Assembly: GCF_036884655.1 (NCBI RefSeq)
Contig: NC_088345.1
Coordinates: 27,445,501-27,509,500, forward strand
Length of the DNA stretch: 64,000 nucleotides
Source: Musa acuminata AAA Group
Lineage: Eukaryota > Streptophyta > Magnoliopsida > Zingiberales > Musaceae
Reading direction: 5' to 3'
Every line of letters starts with the position of its first letter. Within the stretch, counting starts at the first letter, position 1. The position numbers and the translations under genes are program-made. Of this stretch, positions 23,331 through 35,030 are shown piece by piece. The notes under the pieces are model-generated. The model saw only the letters and a program-made list of their open reading frames with translations, did no database searches and was not told where the DNA came from.

Positions 23331-24974
23331 AAGACATGCAACAGGAGTTGTGTCGGAGTCAAGACAATGATCATGTTGGGAGTTCGAGAGTTCGACGGAA
23401 GTTCGGACAGTCGTCGGAGGTTCTGCGGGAACAAATCCAAGAAGTCCATAAGCTTGCCAAAGAAGCTCGTCGGAACTCACCAAGTGTATCATCGCAAGTC
23501 CAGGAGTTTGCCGGAAGTCCGCAGGAGCATCACCGAGGGTTCATCAGATGATCGACGGAAGTTCACCAGAAACTCGCCGGAAGAAGCAATTGACGCAACG
23601 GAGCAAGCTGCAGAAATTGTCTTAGGAATTATCGTAGTTAGCACATTGATTAAGTTGGAAATGGGAGGTGATCCCATTAACTTAATCTTGGGGCAATTGG
23701 GCCCCTAAACAAACCCAAATAGCGTCGAATGGATCAACCCATTCGGACCCTGATTGCTATGGGAGGTGCAACCGCCCAAGTCAGGAGGTGGCACCGCTTG
23801 GGCTAAGTATCCTAGGGAGACTGGGCGGTGCAACTGCCCCAACTAGGAGGTGGCACCGCTTGGGCTCAGTCTCCGAGCGAGACTGGGCGGTGCAACCTCC
23901 CCTGACAGGAGGTGGCACCGACTGAGCTCCGTCTTCGAGCTCTGCCAGGCGGTGCAACCGCCTCAGTCAGGAGGTGCAACCACCTGAGCTTGGTCTTCGA
24001 GCTCTGTCAGGAGGTGCAACCACCCCTGACAAGAAGTAGCACCGCCTAGAGGCTCAGTCTTCGAGCTCTCCCAGGCGGTGCAACTGGCCCAATCAGGAGG
24101 TGCAACCGCTTGATCCCAAAATTCCGGGAATTGACAGTTTTGAGCTCCAAATTTGAACTGGGTCGGGGCCGATAAATACCCCTCCCATTCAGCACTGAAA
24201 GAGCATGAACTTACCCCGAAATCTTGATCCTTTCTATTATTCTTAGAGTTCAAAATTGTTGTAAAGGCCAAAAGTTCTTCTCCCTCTATTCTTCCATGTT
24301 CTGAGTTGTAAAGAGAGGAGAGAAAATTTCTGTAAGGGTTGTCTCCTAAGCCCATCAAAAGGAGTGAAACTGTAAAAGGGTGGTTGGCCTTCGCTTATTG
24401 AAGGAAGGCCTCTAGTTGACGTCGGGGACCTCGTCGGTGGAGGAAGCCAAAAGTGGAGTAGGTCAAGATTGACCGAACCACTCTAAATCTCGGTTTGCAT
24501 TTACTTTGTGCATATTATCTTTACTGCAAACCTCCTCCGAAGCTTACTGCTTTCTGCGCATAGACTATCAGGTTGCAAGCCTTTCACTTTCCGAATCAGC
24601 GTTTAGACGTAAATCTATTTTTTCGTACGATCATCATATTTCAGATTGCATTTATGTTTTGAGCTCTACCATAACTGCAAACTGCCTTTATACTCTTGCC
24701 TAAACTACATCTTGCCTAATCAAGTGATTTACGAATCAGCATTTATATGTAAATCAGTATCTTCGTACGAACGTCGTATTTCAGTTTGCGCCTATATTCT
24801 GGTTTTCATTATAGCTGCAAACTGCCTTCATAGATTGACTTTAAGATCATCTTGCTTAGAATCGGCTTTCACACAGAAATCATTTTTATCGTTTGAACGC
24901 AGTTTCATTTTAATCGCAGAAAGTTTTTCGCTGCACTATTTCACCCCCCCCTCTTAGTGCTCTTGATCCTAACA
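23331..24974 (+). repeat. Sirevirus LTR shared by S3 and the next unit (5' end missing)
   Basis: It matches the S3 5' LTR from about its base 100 to the end GATCCTAACA. CG-rich block 23380-23585, palindromes 23755-24115, mutated TATA (cgataaata near 24170). It follows ORF3 like a 3' LTR, yet is followed by a perfect primer site and a gag start like a 5' LTR. That is the pattern of an LTR shared by two tandem units. Confidence 0.85.
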
Positions 24975-24975
24975 A

Positions 24976-25034
24976 TTGGTATCAGAGCGGGGTTAACTCT
25001 CAAACGGATTAAAACCCAAGAGAGATGGCATACT
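24976..25034 (+). other. Primer-binding site and first codons of a lost gag
   Basis: TTGGTATCAGAGCGG at 24976-24990, then the leader ending acccaagagagATGGCATAC (ATG at 25025), matching the leader and first three codons of gag in S3 and S5. Homology stops there, where X1 begins. Confidence 0.85.
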
Positions 25035-26959
25035 ATCACGGACAAACTTTGAAACAGGATGTTTGATGTAATGCTTATATCTGTCCGTGTCTGTTGGCAT
25101 GTTCATGCCTTGTACAGCGTGTAGAGGGGCAACCGAAGGCTTATAACTCCCATTTTAGTTGGGTTGGTGGCCTCTTTAGGCTTGTAAATAAAGGTTGTGT
25201 CATGTGGACACGTGCGAGAGCTTTTCGGTCTGTAATTGACCATTTTACCCTTTGTTGTGCCACTGTTCAGAGCTTGTAAAGTCTGTTTGTAATTTGCATT
25301 GTCTATGAAGTATTTTTCGGACATGTTTGCTTGTGGATCCCGATTGAGGCGTTCTCTTTAACCCGTTCTCTCTTTTGTTGGTCCTAAGGTACAATGGGAG
25401 GCTTCGGGGAGGCTGACCTTTGCGGACGGACGCGCGAGGGTGCCGCACGCCTTAGGCAAAACCAGCTAAGGTCGTGACATTATTGTATCAGAGCGGGACA
25501 AGCACTCATAGAAACACTTGACATGCAAACGTGGGGGACCTAGCGGGGCTGCGTTGAGGGCAGTCAGCAACGCGTGACCGTTTGATGGAAAACGGGCATG
25601 GAGATGTAGGGAAAAGAGTCGCTCAGAGGAGCGGGCATCTAACATTGGCATTCAGTGGAATAGCCAACCCTTCACGCAAGAGGCACCACGAGAACATGCA
25701 AGCTTGGAAGAATTCGGAGCGCACAAAGGTTGGGATGGCTGAGTTTGAGCTACGGCTCAACGTTGACAACTTTACTTGATGGTGCTCAAGGCAAGCGAGG
25801 CGCTTGGCAAAGGACGAGACCATGCAAAGTGGAATGAGTTGCTCAGCGACCGAAAGAGTTGTGCAAAGCTCACGGAGGTGAGGGGAATTGCTAACTCGAA
25901 GAATTCGGTACTCATGCATGGGCTTGTATGCGGATGATGGAATGTTCATGGCCATCCCAAGGCGGTCGAGACTCGGCGCCATAGAGCATTGAAACTTTCT
26001 CTTCGGCATGCGAAGGATACGTCCAGAGGAGGCTGAAGTGTGCAACGAGTTTAGCATGTTGCTAGGCCTTGAGGGGTGCGGCGGTGGCTGTATTGATGTG
26101 GAGGTGCAATCTAGCAAGTGCGTTTGCAAGAGGTAGAATAATGCACAGTTTGTTCAGCAGATCGGAGTAGTCCAAGGGGATGGTGGTCTCCGAAACGAAG
26201 AGAGATGTTGCTCCAATGGGATAGTTATCTAGGAGGGATAAGTCTCGACACTCTAGAGGGAGAATCATGTGAGACGGACTTCACATGTTGAGGAGGAGTA
26301 CCTAACAAACAACAACTTCACGAAGCTCGATGGACTGAGCAAGCGGCGAGGAGTTGTCGCATGATCTCGCTCGAGAGAATGCATTGGTGGATGCATTGCG
26401 AGATCAAGTGGGGGAGCGACCTAAAACAACTTAAATGAAGACACACTTGGAGTCGATGTGGAGATCGAACTCAAGGGAGGGTTGACCCGTGGAATGGTGG
26501 GCGCGAGGGCCACCATCGACTCAATGCAAAAACGAGGAGCGGAGCAACTTGGGTGTAGCTTGGCGAAGTACCCAAGTCGCATGAACGGAGCCAGCATAGA
26601 AGTTGAAACATGGACCAGAGGCACAGTGCTTTCCTTAGACAACGGTCAAGGACATGAACTCTTGTAGAGGCAAGAGTAGGATCATGTTGTTCCATGGGTC
26701 ATTCTTTTTGACGGAGCAGACTCATCTTGCATGGTGCCAAAGACGAAGGGAGCTTCGCGGCACATGCACCTTAACTCGGAGAAGCATTTGATGGAGGAAC
26801 TAAGGCGACTCAATTTGCGGAGGCGAAGTTAGGTTCAGAAGGGCCTTAGCACGGGGCAAGAGGACGCAGAGGCAGGTACTCTTGAAGAATATGCCACAGT
26901 GTTGCCATTTGAGTTTCTATGAAACAAATAACTTAAAATAAAACAACTAAAAGGGAATA
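25035..26959. mobile_element. X1: unclassified LTR-element fragment without coding capacity
   Basis: 25035-25479 looks like the end of an LTR: it finishes gtcgtgaca and is followed by tgtatcagagcggga (25485-25499), an initiator-Met type primer site lacking one G. The following 1.4 kb is GC-richer than its surroundings, with no gag or pol frame. Neither an LTR start nor a second LTR is visible, so both ends appear truncated. It may be a large non-autonomous derivative of a Gypsy element. The longest open frame (168 codons, minus strand, 25623-26129) has no recognisable domain. Confidence 0.6.
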
Positions 26960-28254
26960 CATTTTGAAAATAAATGTTTGTATCATATTTGATGGTTTTA
27001 CCTTTTTTAAACTATCCATGATGAGTTGAAGTAATAATGGTTTGAATGCATGAATCGATAATTTTTTTTATCACATGAATCATGACTCCTTCACTTGATA
27101 CTCTAAATTTTTTATGATTTATAATCAATTGAGAGATTTTATATGCATGAATTGAGATCTTGTTCTCTTACAAGATTAAATGAATTTTATCTATATCATG
27201 ATCTCCTAAGAATTCTTTTCGTTAATTATTTAAGAGGAGATTTGTTAAAATAAATCATGGTTTCTCTTGATTTCTCAAATTTTAGACTTGATCTTTCATT
27301 TTTTATGATTGAAATAATGATTGAAATATTGATATAATTATGAATGATGATTTGATATTATGTATGCAATACTTCAACTTATGATAATGATGCATGCAAT
27401 GATGAAATATTCATGATGAAAAATTATTTTGACATTCATGACTTGATTTTTCATCTTTGTTCTTTATCCTTTGTCATGACTTGAAAATTATTGTAAAGGA
27501 AAAAGAATTACAAAATCATATTTCTTCCCTTCTTTTTGACAATGACAAAGGGGGAGAAAGAACTAGCTATGCTTGTTCTAAAATTATGTAAAATTTGCTA
27601 GCTTGCATAGTGCAAAATATGTTAGCTTGCTTAATGTAAAACTTGCTATCTTACTAGCTTGCATATCCAAAAATTATTAGATTGCCCAACTCAAAAGAGA
27701 AGTAAGAATTACTAGCTTACACATCTCAAAGGAGAAGCAAAGATTGCTAACTTGCATATTTCAAGAAGCAAAAGTTGCTTTCTTGAACGTCTTAAATATA
27801 GCTAGCTTATATTCTTTAAAAATGATGTAAAAAATTGCTAGCTTGCATGATGTAGAACTTGCTATCTTGAACATCACCAAGACTTGCTAGCTTGTAATCT
27901 TAAGAGAAGCAATAGTGCTATCTTGCCTATCTCAAGAAGCACAAAATGCTAACTTGCACACATAGCAAAATTTACAAACTTGCAAAACTCAAATTTTTGC
28001 GAGCTTGCATGATGATAAAACTGAAGATTATATTACAATGATTTGAACTGTAATATGTCTCAAACACTTATTAATTGAACTTCTCATTTTTGTCGATAAT
28101 AAAGGGGGAGAAGTATGATGATGTTATGCATAATTTTATGATAACATGTTGCTTGGATTTTTGAATTCAAGATTCTATCAATATGACATATTGATAAGGG
28201 GAGTTAAGGTTAACTCCATCATCAATTGGTTGTCATCATAAAAAAGGGAGAGAT
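26960..28254 (+). other. S4-upstream Sirevirus 3' interior, non-coding
   Basis: AT-rich and matching 15600-16505 of S2: aaataaatgtttgtatcat near its start, a ttgctagcttgcat repeat region (27560-28020), purine boxes gacaatgacaaagggggaga near 27538-27557 and gataataaagggggagaag near 28095, gataaggggagtt near 28193, and the terminal purine tract aaaaaagggagagat. No gene. Confidence 0.75.
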
Positions 28255-28291
28255 TGTTGAATCTTAGATTTTGATGATGAAACCAATTGAT
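28220..28291 (+). promoter_or_regulatory. Polypurine tract and junction hairpin (S4 LTR)
   Basis: Left arm 28220-28245 (CATCAATTGGTTGTCATCAT then AAAAAA) and right arm 28269-28291 (TTTTGATGATG, AAACCAATTGAT) are complementary apart from a one-base offset. This copy has the GG/CC stem variant, like S2. Confidence 0.6.
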
Positions 28292-29929
28292 AGTGTTTAT
28301 GATTTAATCTGTGTTTTGAGTGATGTAGGATGCTTCGATAAGGGAGAAACAGTTAAAGCAGGATGAATCATGTTGGGCCGGAGAAAAATATATCAGAAGA
28401 TTAGACGTCGAGCCGAAGGATCGGTCGACAAATTAATAAAAGACTTCGGGCCATGAGTTCAAGCATTGGGCCAAGAAGAGCAGATATTGCACTAAGGAAA
28501 TCGGAGTTGCAGAGGTCAACTGGCCGATAAGGCAAAAGGCCGCAAGAGAGGATGATGCGTCGAACAATCGGATGAGGCATCGATGAACCAATGACATGCC
28601 GGACAACATCTGATTAGCTTATTATTAATTGTCTAGATCAAAGTAGATTTTTATGTGTGTAGGATTCACTATGATAGTAAGGTATAAAGCAAATTGAAGT
28701 CCCGGAGTCAAGAACGCTATTTCGTTGGGAGTTCGAGAGTTCATCAGAAGTTCGGACATCCGTTAGAAGCTCTGACGGAATTGATCGAGAAGTCTAGGAG
28801 CTTGCCAAAGAAGCTCATTGGAACTCACCAAGAAGATCGTTGTGAAGTCCAGGAGCTCGCCGGGAGTCCGTTGGAACATTGCCGAGAGATCATCGGATGT
28901 TCATCGGAAGATTGTCGGAAGCTCGCCGGAAGAAACCTAGACTTATGGACTTGTTTAGCTTAGTAAATGTTTTAGATTTCATAGTTAGCATATTATTAGG
29001 ATTGGAATTGGGCCAACCTAATTAGGGGCTAGTTGGGCCCATGTATGGACTGTGTTGGGCCTAATGAAAGGCCCAAATAATGACCCAATAGGTGGCACTA
29101 TCATGGCATAGTCTTCGAGACTATGTTAGGCGGTGGTACCGCCAGTCTGGGTGGTGGTACCGCCCATATACAATCTCCGATAGGCTGTCAAGCAGTGGTA
29201 CTACTAGTTTGGCCAATGGTACCGCCTAGTGCAGGGTGTCAGGTGATGGTACTACCAAACTGGGCGATGATATCACCCAATATAGGCGGTAATACCACCA
29301 GGACCCTAAAAACTAGGGATAAGACAATTTTAGGCTCTAAGTTTGAATCAACTTGATGCTTATAAATACCCCTCTCAACCCTAGTTAAACTACACAAGTA
29401 TTGGGAGTGATAAAAAGAAAGAAACACTGCTGTAATCTTGTGTGAACTCCTCTCCTTCTTCTAAGTGTTAGAATAGTTTGAGAGAGGAGTAAGTAGGGGT
29501 GTAAAGGTTATCTCCGAAACTCATTAAAAAGAGAAAGGGCTACAAAAGGTGGTTGGTTTTTGCCTATTGAAGGAAGACCGATAGTGGATGCTGGTGGCCT
29601 CGATGGAAGAGGAATTGGTGGAGTGGATATATGTTACGACGATCGAACCACAATAAAATCTGGTTTGTATTTCTTTTGAGCAAGTTAATTTAACTACAAA
29701 CTACCTTCTTATTGCTTTCACTACGCTTCCTTATGCTTCCAAGTTAACATCTTCCAAGATCAGTTTCCAATGTACGAAATTTTTTTTGAATCGACGGCTT
29801 TTATCCGCTGTACTAATTCACCCCCTACCCCCCTCTTAGTGCCGACTCGTTCCTAATACTTTCAAATTGATGTAATTTTTCTGCTGCACTAATTCACCCC
29901 TCCTCTTAGTGCTGCTCTTCATCCTAACA
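28255..29929 (+). repeat. S4 LTR, used as both 3' and 5' LTR, with duplicated terminus
   Basis: It starts TGTTGAATCTTAG after a polypurine tract and ends CATCCTAACA before a primer site and gag, so it is shared by the interior on each side. CG-rich block 28720-28940, palindromes 29125-29305, TATA ttataaata at 29360-29368. The last about 55 bp are present twice: 29804-29859 (ending tcctaata) and 29881-29929. Confidence 0.85.
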
Positions 29930-29930
29930 A

Positions 29931-29944
29931 TTGGTATCAGAGTA
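29931..29944 (+). promoter_or_regulatory. S4 primer-binding site
   Basis: TTGGTATCAGAGTA, one base after the LTR end; the last core base C of TGGTATCAGAGC has become T. Confidence 0.85.
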
Positions 29945-29978
29945 AGGTCACTCTTGTTTAGTTTGAAACCCAAGAGAG

Positions 29979-31562
29979 ATGGCATTTGCTAGCAACCAAG
30001 CAAGTAATTCAATTACATGTCCACCCATCTTCAATGGGATGGATTACACATTGGAAGACTAGAATGAGAATTTTTCTAATTCCAATAGATTTTGAATTAT
30101 GGAATCTTGTAGAAAATAACTTTCAAAAGTCTTCTCTTCCAATGAGCGATTGAAATGAGTTGGAGAAGAAGACGTTCACTTTAAATGCTAAGGCTATGAA
30201 TGCCTTATTTTCCGCTTTAAGTAAAAATGAGTTCAATCGAGTATCTATTTATGAAATGACTTTTGATATTTGGCACACACTCGAAAACACTCATGAAGGC
30301 ACTAGTACAGTAAAGGAGTCGAAGATAAAACTTTTAGTTTATACTTATGAATTATTTCGGATGGAGCCATGCGAGACTGTTGTTGACATGTAAACCTATT
30401 TTAAGGATATCGTCAATAGTTTAAATGCTCTTGGAAATTATTTTTTGAACTTTAAACTTGTTAATAAAATCTTGAGATACCTTCCAAAGAGTTGAGACCC
30501 TAATGTAATGACCATTAAAGAGGCCAAGAATTTAAATAACTTTCCTCTCGAAGAACTTATTGGGTCACTAATGACCTATGAGATGACTTGCAATGCTCAT
30601 GAAGAGCTTGAGAATAACCTTCCAAAGAACAGGAAGAATATGACACTAAGAACTCAAGAATATCACTTGAAAGAAAATTCAAGTGATGAAGACTATGATG
30701 ATGACTTGGCACTCTTGACAAGAAAGTTTAAAAAATTCATAAAAATGAATAAATTTAAAAATGACTCTAAAAATAAATTTGAACCCAAGAAAGAACAAGT
30801 TATATGCTACGAATGTAAAAAGCCGGGACAATTCAAAAGCGAATGTCCCCAAGCAAAGAAGAAGCAACCAAAGAAGAAGAAGGCTCTTAAAGCAACTTGG
30901 GAAGACTCAAGTGCATCCGAAGAAGAGGAGCCAACCAACACAGAGCAAGTTGCTCACTACACACTAATGGCTATCGGAGATGAGGTAAGTAGTTTATTAA
31001 ATGTAAATTTATCTTTCGATGAGCTTTTAAGTACTTTTTATGAATTGTTTGATGAATCTAGATCTTTGAGTAAAAAGTATAACTCTTTGAAAAAGGATCA
31101 TGCCATTTTAAATGTTGAATTTGAAAAAGTTAAGCATGATAATCCTTCTTTGCCTACATGTACTAAGTGTGAACACTTAGAAGCACTTAAGAAGGAAAAC
31201 TTTCTACTTAAAGAAACCTTAGAAAAGTTTGAGATTGGTAGCAAGTCCTTGAACATGATCCTTACCAATAAGGGTCAAGTTCATAGAAGAGGCGGAATTG
31301 GATTTATGAGTAGCTCTTACTAAAATCCAATGACCTTTGTTAAAGGCCCTACCTTGCACATATCACTCCACACAGAATGCAACTTTCATTGTAAACTTGG
31401 ACATATTGCCTATAAATGTCCACTTAAGATATATAGTCCACACAAATTGATTTGTGTTCCAAAAGGAACCATAAAGAACTCTATGCAAAATGATAAGTTG
31501 AGTATATCGATTTTTGAGATACCCAAGGTCAAATGGCTACCTAAAATCACCCTCTTTTGTAG
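29979..31562 (+). pseudogene. gag: S4 gag pseudogene
   Basis: From ATGGCATTTGCTAGC. A two-base loss near 30050 shifts the frame, and stops follow near 30149 (W to TGA), 30390 and 30493 (W to TGA). From 30508 the frame is open for 271 codons, with zinc knuckle CYECKKPGQFKSEC (its histidine replaced by Q) and the coiled coil, then a TAA and a 99-codon remainder with the broken second knuckle CNFHCKLGHIAYKC. The gag stop TTG TAG is preserved at 31560-31562. Confidence 0.87.
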
Positions 31563-31682
31563 AAATATTTACCATCACAAGCTAGGAGCAAGAGATAGTA
31601 CCATGATAGTGGATGCTCAAGACATATGACTAGAGATCCATCTCAGTTCTCTAAGCTCACTAGCCTAGATGATAGGTATGTC
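31563..31682 (+). pseudogene. pol: S4 pol start fragment
   Basis: About 40 codons matching the protease start (AGCAAGAGAT..., GTGGATGCTCAAGACATATGAC, encoding the [15 protein letters not shown] motif in mutated form). It is cut by insertion of G2 at 31683. The rest of pol should lie right of the window, after G2 ends. Confidence 0.8.
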
Positions 31683-32076
31683 TGTTAGGACTCTAGCTAG
31701 GAAAGTCCTAATTGAGAGGGATATTCATGTAAAACCTACATAAGCCGACCCCTATTAAAGAGATGAAGAGGCCGGCTAGGGTTAGGAGGTTTTTTCTTAG
31801 AGAAGAATTAGGAGTTGTAAGGGAATAGGAGTCTTGAGTAGGAGTCCTATTAGGAGTTCGTTAAAAGTAAGAGTCTTAAGTAGGAGCCCTTTTAGGAGTT
31901 AGGATTTAGAAGCCCTATAAATAGCCATGTATTCCTTCTCTTTTCTTAAGCAATAGATGAATCTTTTCTGTAGCCTTTAAGTAGCAACTTGGAGGGAGGA
32001 ACTCCTATAGAGTTCCAAGGAGGCTGATCCCCTAAAGAGATCAACCCCAAGTTTAGAATCTACAAGGGTTCTAACA
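31683..32076 (+). repeat. G2 5' LTR (Ty3/Gypsy, complete)
   Basis: 394 bp, TGTTAGGACTCTAG to GGTTCTAACA, with TATA box ctataaata at 31915-31923. Only one copy of the terminal unit that G1 has four times. The five bases before it are ATGTC (31678-31682), the expected target duplication. Confidence 0.9.
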
Positions 32077-32077
32077 C

Positions 32078-32094
32078 TTGGTATCAGAGCAGCG
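32078..32094 (+). promoter_or_regulatory. G2 primer-binding site
   Basis: TTGGTATCAGAGCAGCG, one base after the LTR end, complementary to initiator methionine tRNA. Confidence 0.88.
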
Positions 32095-32780
32095 TTCTTG
32101 ACATCTTGCTGCCCTTCCATAGCCATCCATTAGCCCTCCACAGCCGCCCAAAGCAATTCCCATAATTGCTTAAAAGATCATCGCCAAATTTCGCCATCAT
32201 CTCCACCACCGCGGATCATCCTTTGATCTCCCCGTGAATTGCAACAGGTTCTGGTTTCCTACCTTACTACTGCTGCAATTTATTTATCCCTATCCGAAAA
32301 TCCAAAAAAAAAAAATTGTTCCTATATTGCTGCATAAACTTTTCGTCACAAAGTTTTCATCTCTACAACGAAAGATACATTGCAGAATTTCAACCGCATA
32401 GCACTATTTGTTTGATCTTGATACTATATTTTCTCTGTCCAAACCTCTACAAAATTTTCTTAATTAAATTGGACATCCTTGCTGTCATATAAACTAAGAT
32501 ATTACTGTCAATTCCCTCCTCAAATCTCTCAAATTTTTGGTAGAGATTTTGTCGAGAAATCGTTGTTTCTTCGACGACAATTCTGCAGTAAACTTTCACT
32601 GATTTCTATCAAACCTTTGCTGCGATCGACCACAGATCGAAAACTTTCATCCACGGCCCTAAAACTCTACCAAACCATACCCTCAAACTGCACCCAAAAA
32701 AGCCACAAAACAAACCTAAACCGCAGCCTACATCTACCAATCCGCCAACCCTTTCAACCATCACTTCTCTCAACCTATAC
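32095..32780 (+). other. G2 untranslated leader
   Basis: About 690 bp between primer site and gag. C- and T-rich, with no convincing gene; the 103-codon open frame at 32479-32790 shows no motif and runs across the gag start in another frame. Confidence 0.7.
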
Positions 32781-33944
32781 ATGCCTTTAACCCGTCAACA
32801 AAAGAGAGATCTTAACATCACAGATTTGGAGTCATATACTATGGCATCTGTGGAGGCAATCAATGCAAAATTTGAAGCCTTCGAGGCATGAATGGAGGAT
32901 AAGATTCGGACTCTCCTTACCGAATTCAGTTTGGGCCGACCACCAAGCCCGAAGAAATCACATCAAGGAGAGAGCTATAACCAATCACATCATGCCCAAA
33001 GAGATGACTTCCAAGAGAGGGGAGGCTCTATGACCGACCCCAACTATTCGCTCATGAGAGTGGATTTCCCTAGATGAGAAGAAGGAGATCCAATTGGTTG
33101 GATCTCACGCGCGGAGCGATATTTTCGGTACCATAAAACTGCGGATGCATCCATGGTGGAAATTACAGCTATACATTTTGAAGGGGATGTCATACAGTGG
33201 TTTGACTGGTTTGAACACACTTATGGAGTCCTTTCATGACGATAATTCAAAGAAGGACTGCTGAATCGCTTCGGACCAACTTATTACGAGAACATTGACG
33301 GACAACTAGCAAAGATTCGACAAACCTCCACCATTCAGGTGTACCAAACCAGGTTTGAAAGGTTATCTAATCAAACTCATGATTGGTCTGAAAAATAGCT
33401 ATTGGGGACCTTTATTGAGGGCTTAAAGCCAGAGATCCGGGGAGAAGTTAAGGCGCAACAATCATACACGCTTATGGCAGCCATCTCTTTCGCACGACTT
33501 CAAGAGGGGTGATTGAACCATAAAGCCCAGAGGACTAGGATCACTCCTCGACCTATAATACTAAAGCCCTCAGCCCCCCCTACTATCAACCGAGTCCCTG
33601 CACTAAAAAGGTTAACAAGAGAAGAACTTCGGGAGCGATCTGCGAAGGGGTTATGTTGTCATTGCGACGAGCCGTAGAGCCACGAGCATCGCTGTAGAAA
33701 AGGGAGACTTCTTATGATTGAACTAGTAGAAGAGGTCATTGAACATCCAGAAGAGAGCCTTGAATATGAAATAGAAGATATGGAAGAAGAGCCACAACCG
33801 ACAGACATTACAGTACATGCACTAGCCGGCTACTCAAACCCGCAAACGATGAAAGTTGGAGGTCTTTTCAAACAACAGTCGATTACTGTTCTCATCGACA
33901 CGGGCAGCACTAATAACTTCCTGAATAGTAAGGTTGCTGCTTAT
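32781..33944 (+). pseudogene. gag-pol: G2 gag-protease pseudogene
   Basis: A single frame from ATGCCTTTAACCCGT. It reads as Ty3/Gypsy Gag (GWISRAERYFRYH, HFEGDVIQWFDWFE, RFERLSN, FIEGLKPEI), a zinc knuckle with C-C-H-C spacing (CCHCDEP, stop, SHEHRC) and the protease motif VLIDTGSTNNFLNS, then T1 begins. About seven stops interrupt it (for example 32889-32891, 33075-33077, near 33237, 33398, 33511 and 33675) with almost no indels. Most are explained by C-to-T or G-to-A changes. RT onward should resume right of the window. Confidence 0.87.
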
Positions 33945-34905
33945 TGGGAAATCTTGGGGGCGACATCACATGCGCAGCGGAAGAACAAGAAAACAAAATC
34001 CTCGATTCCCAAAGAGATGTTCGTCGTCGTGCGAAGATTGGTGCGCAAAATCCGCGAAACTTAAAACTGCGTATAGAGTAGATTGTGTTACCTAGGGAGA
34101 TCGTATATCCCTATTTCCTTGTAGATACTTAGGAGAGAGTGAAGGAGGTCAAGCGTCCTCCTCTCTGGCGGTGATCCACAAAGCAGGGTTGCGACGACGC
34201 TTCTCAAAACTCCAAGCCTGCTTTGAGGTCGAGAGGGAGAGGAGAATAGGAAAGGCAAGCAAAGGCTCTAGCCTATGAGGCTCTGAATCCCTCCTATTTA
34301 TAGAGGTCCCCTGTCAAACCCTAATGGGTCCTCCCCTAGTGGGTATTGGATCTGCATCCAATAAGACAAGGGCTCTGTCGGATATCTCATATCCGAACCT
34401 CTACTAATCGCAATGCCTACCATATGTGTGTGACCCTCTAGGCCCAATATCGAGCTGGCCGTGAGTCATACCTGTCAGAACTCCTTCTAACTCAGTGAAT
34501 TATTATCTCTGTAATAATTCACTCGACTCATCGACTATGGACGTACTAAGCCACTACGTCGTGTCCCCAGACGATATAGGGGAATCCATTCCATTGGACC
34601 TGTCTGTCCTCAGTTACCGTGTACCTATAGTCCCTCATCCATCTAATATCCCAGAGACCGTATATAGAGCATGGTGCTGTCAGACCCATATGGTTTCTAC
34701 TCGAGTCTCGCTCTAATCGGATTCTTCCGGAGAACTCTTTCTCTCTCAACCCGAATGACCCTGGCCAGGGATTTGTCTGAGCAAGAACACATGGGATATT
34801 CCTCTCATGACGCCGAGAGTGGATGATCCTCTATCGACACTCAATAGCCCTCGTAAGGTCGACTACCACTCCCAATGACCAGCTGTACTAGATCTGGGAC
34901 AGCCA
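33945..34905 (-). repeat. T1 3' LTR, first part
   Basis: On the plus strand it starts TGGGAAATCTTGG, so the LTR ends CCCA on the minus strand. It continues to 34905, where S5 is inserted with duplication AGCCA, and resumes at 44371. A tatttatag-like box (near 34309-34317) fits a minus-strand TATA. Total LTR length is about 1.55 kb. Confidence 0.8.
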
Positions 34906-35030
34906 TGTTAGGATCGAGAGCACTAAGAGGGGGGGGGTGAATTAGTGCAGCGGAAATCGTATAATAAATTTAAAACCAAAAGCTGCGTTTGTTCAAAAAC
35001 TATTATGATGCAAAAGCAAATTCTCAGTTT

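Noticed and set aside
25623..26129. 168-codon minus-strand ORF in X1
   Set aside because: No motif, no promoter, antisense within an LTR-element fragment; could be chance in GC-richer DNA. Kept only as a remark in the X1 entry.
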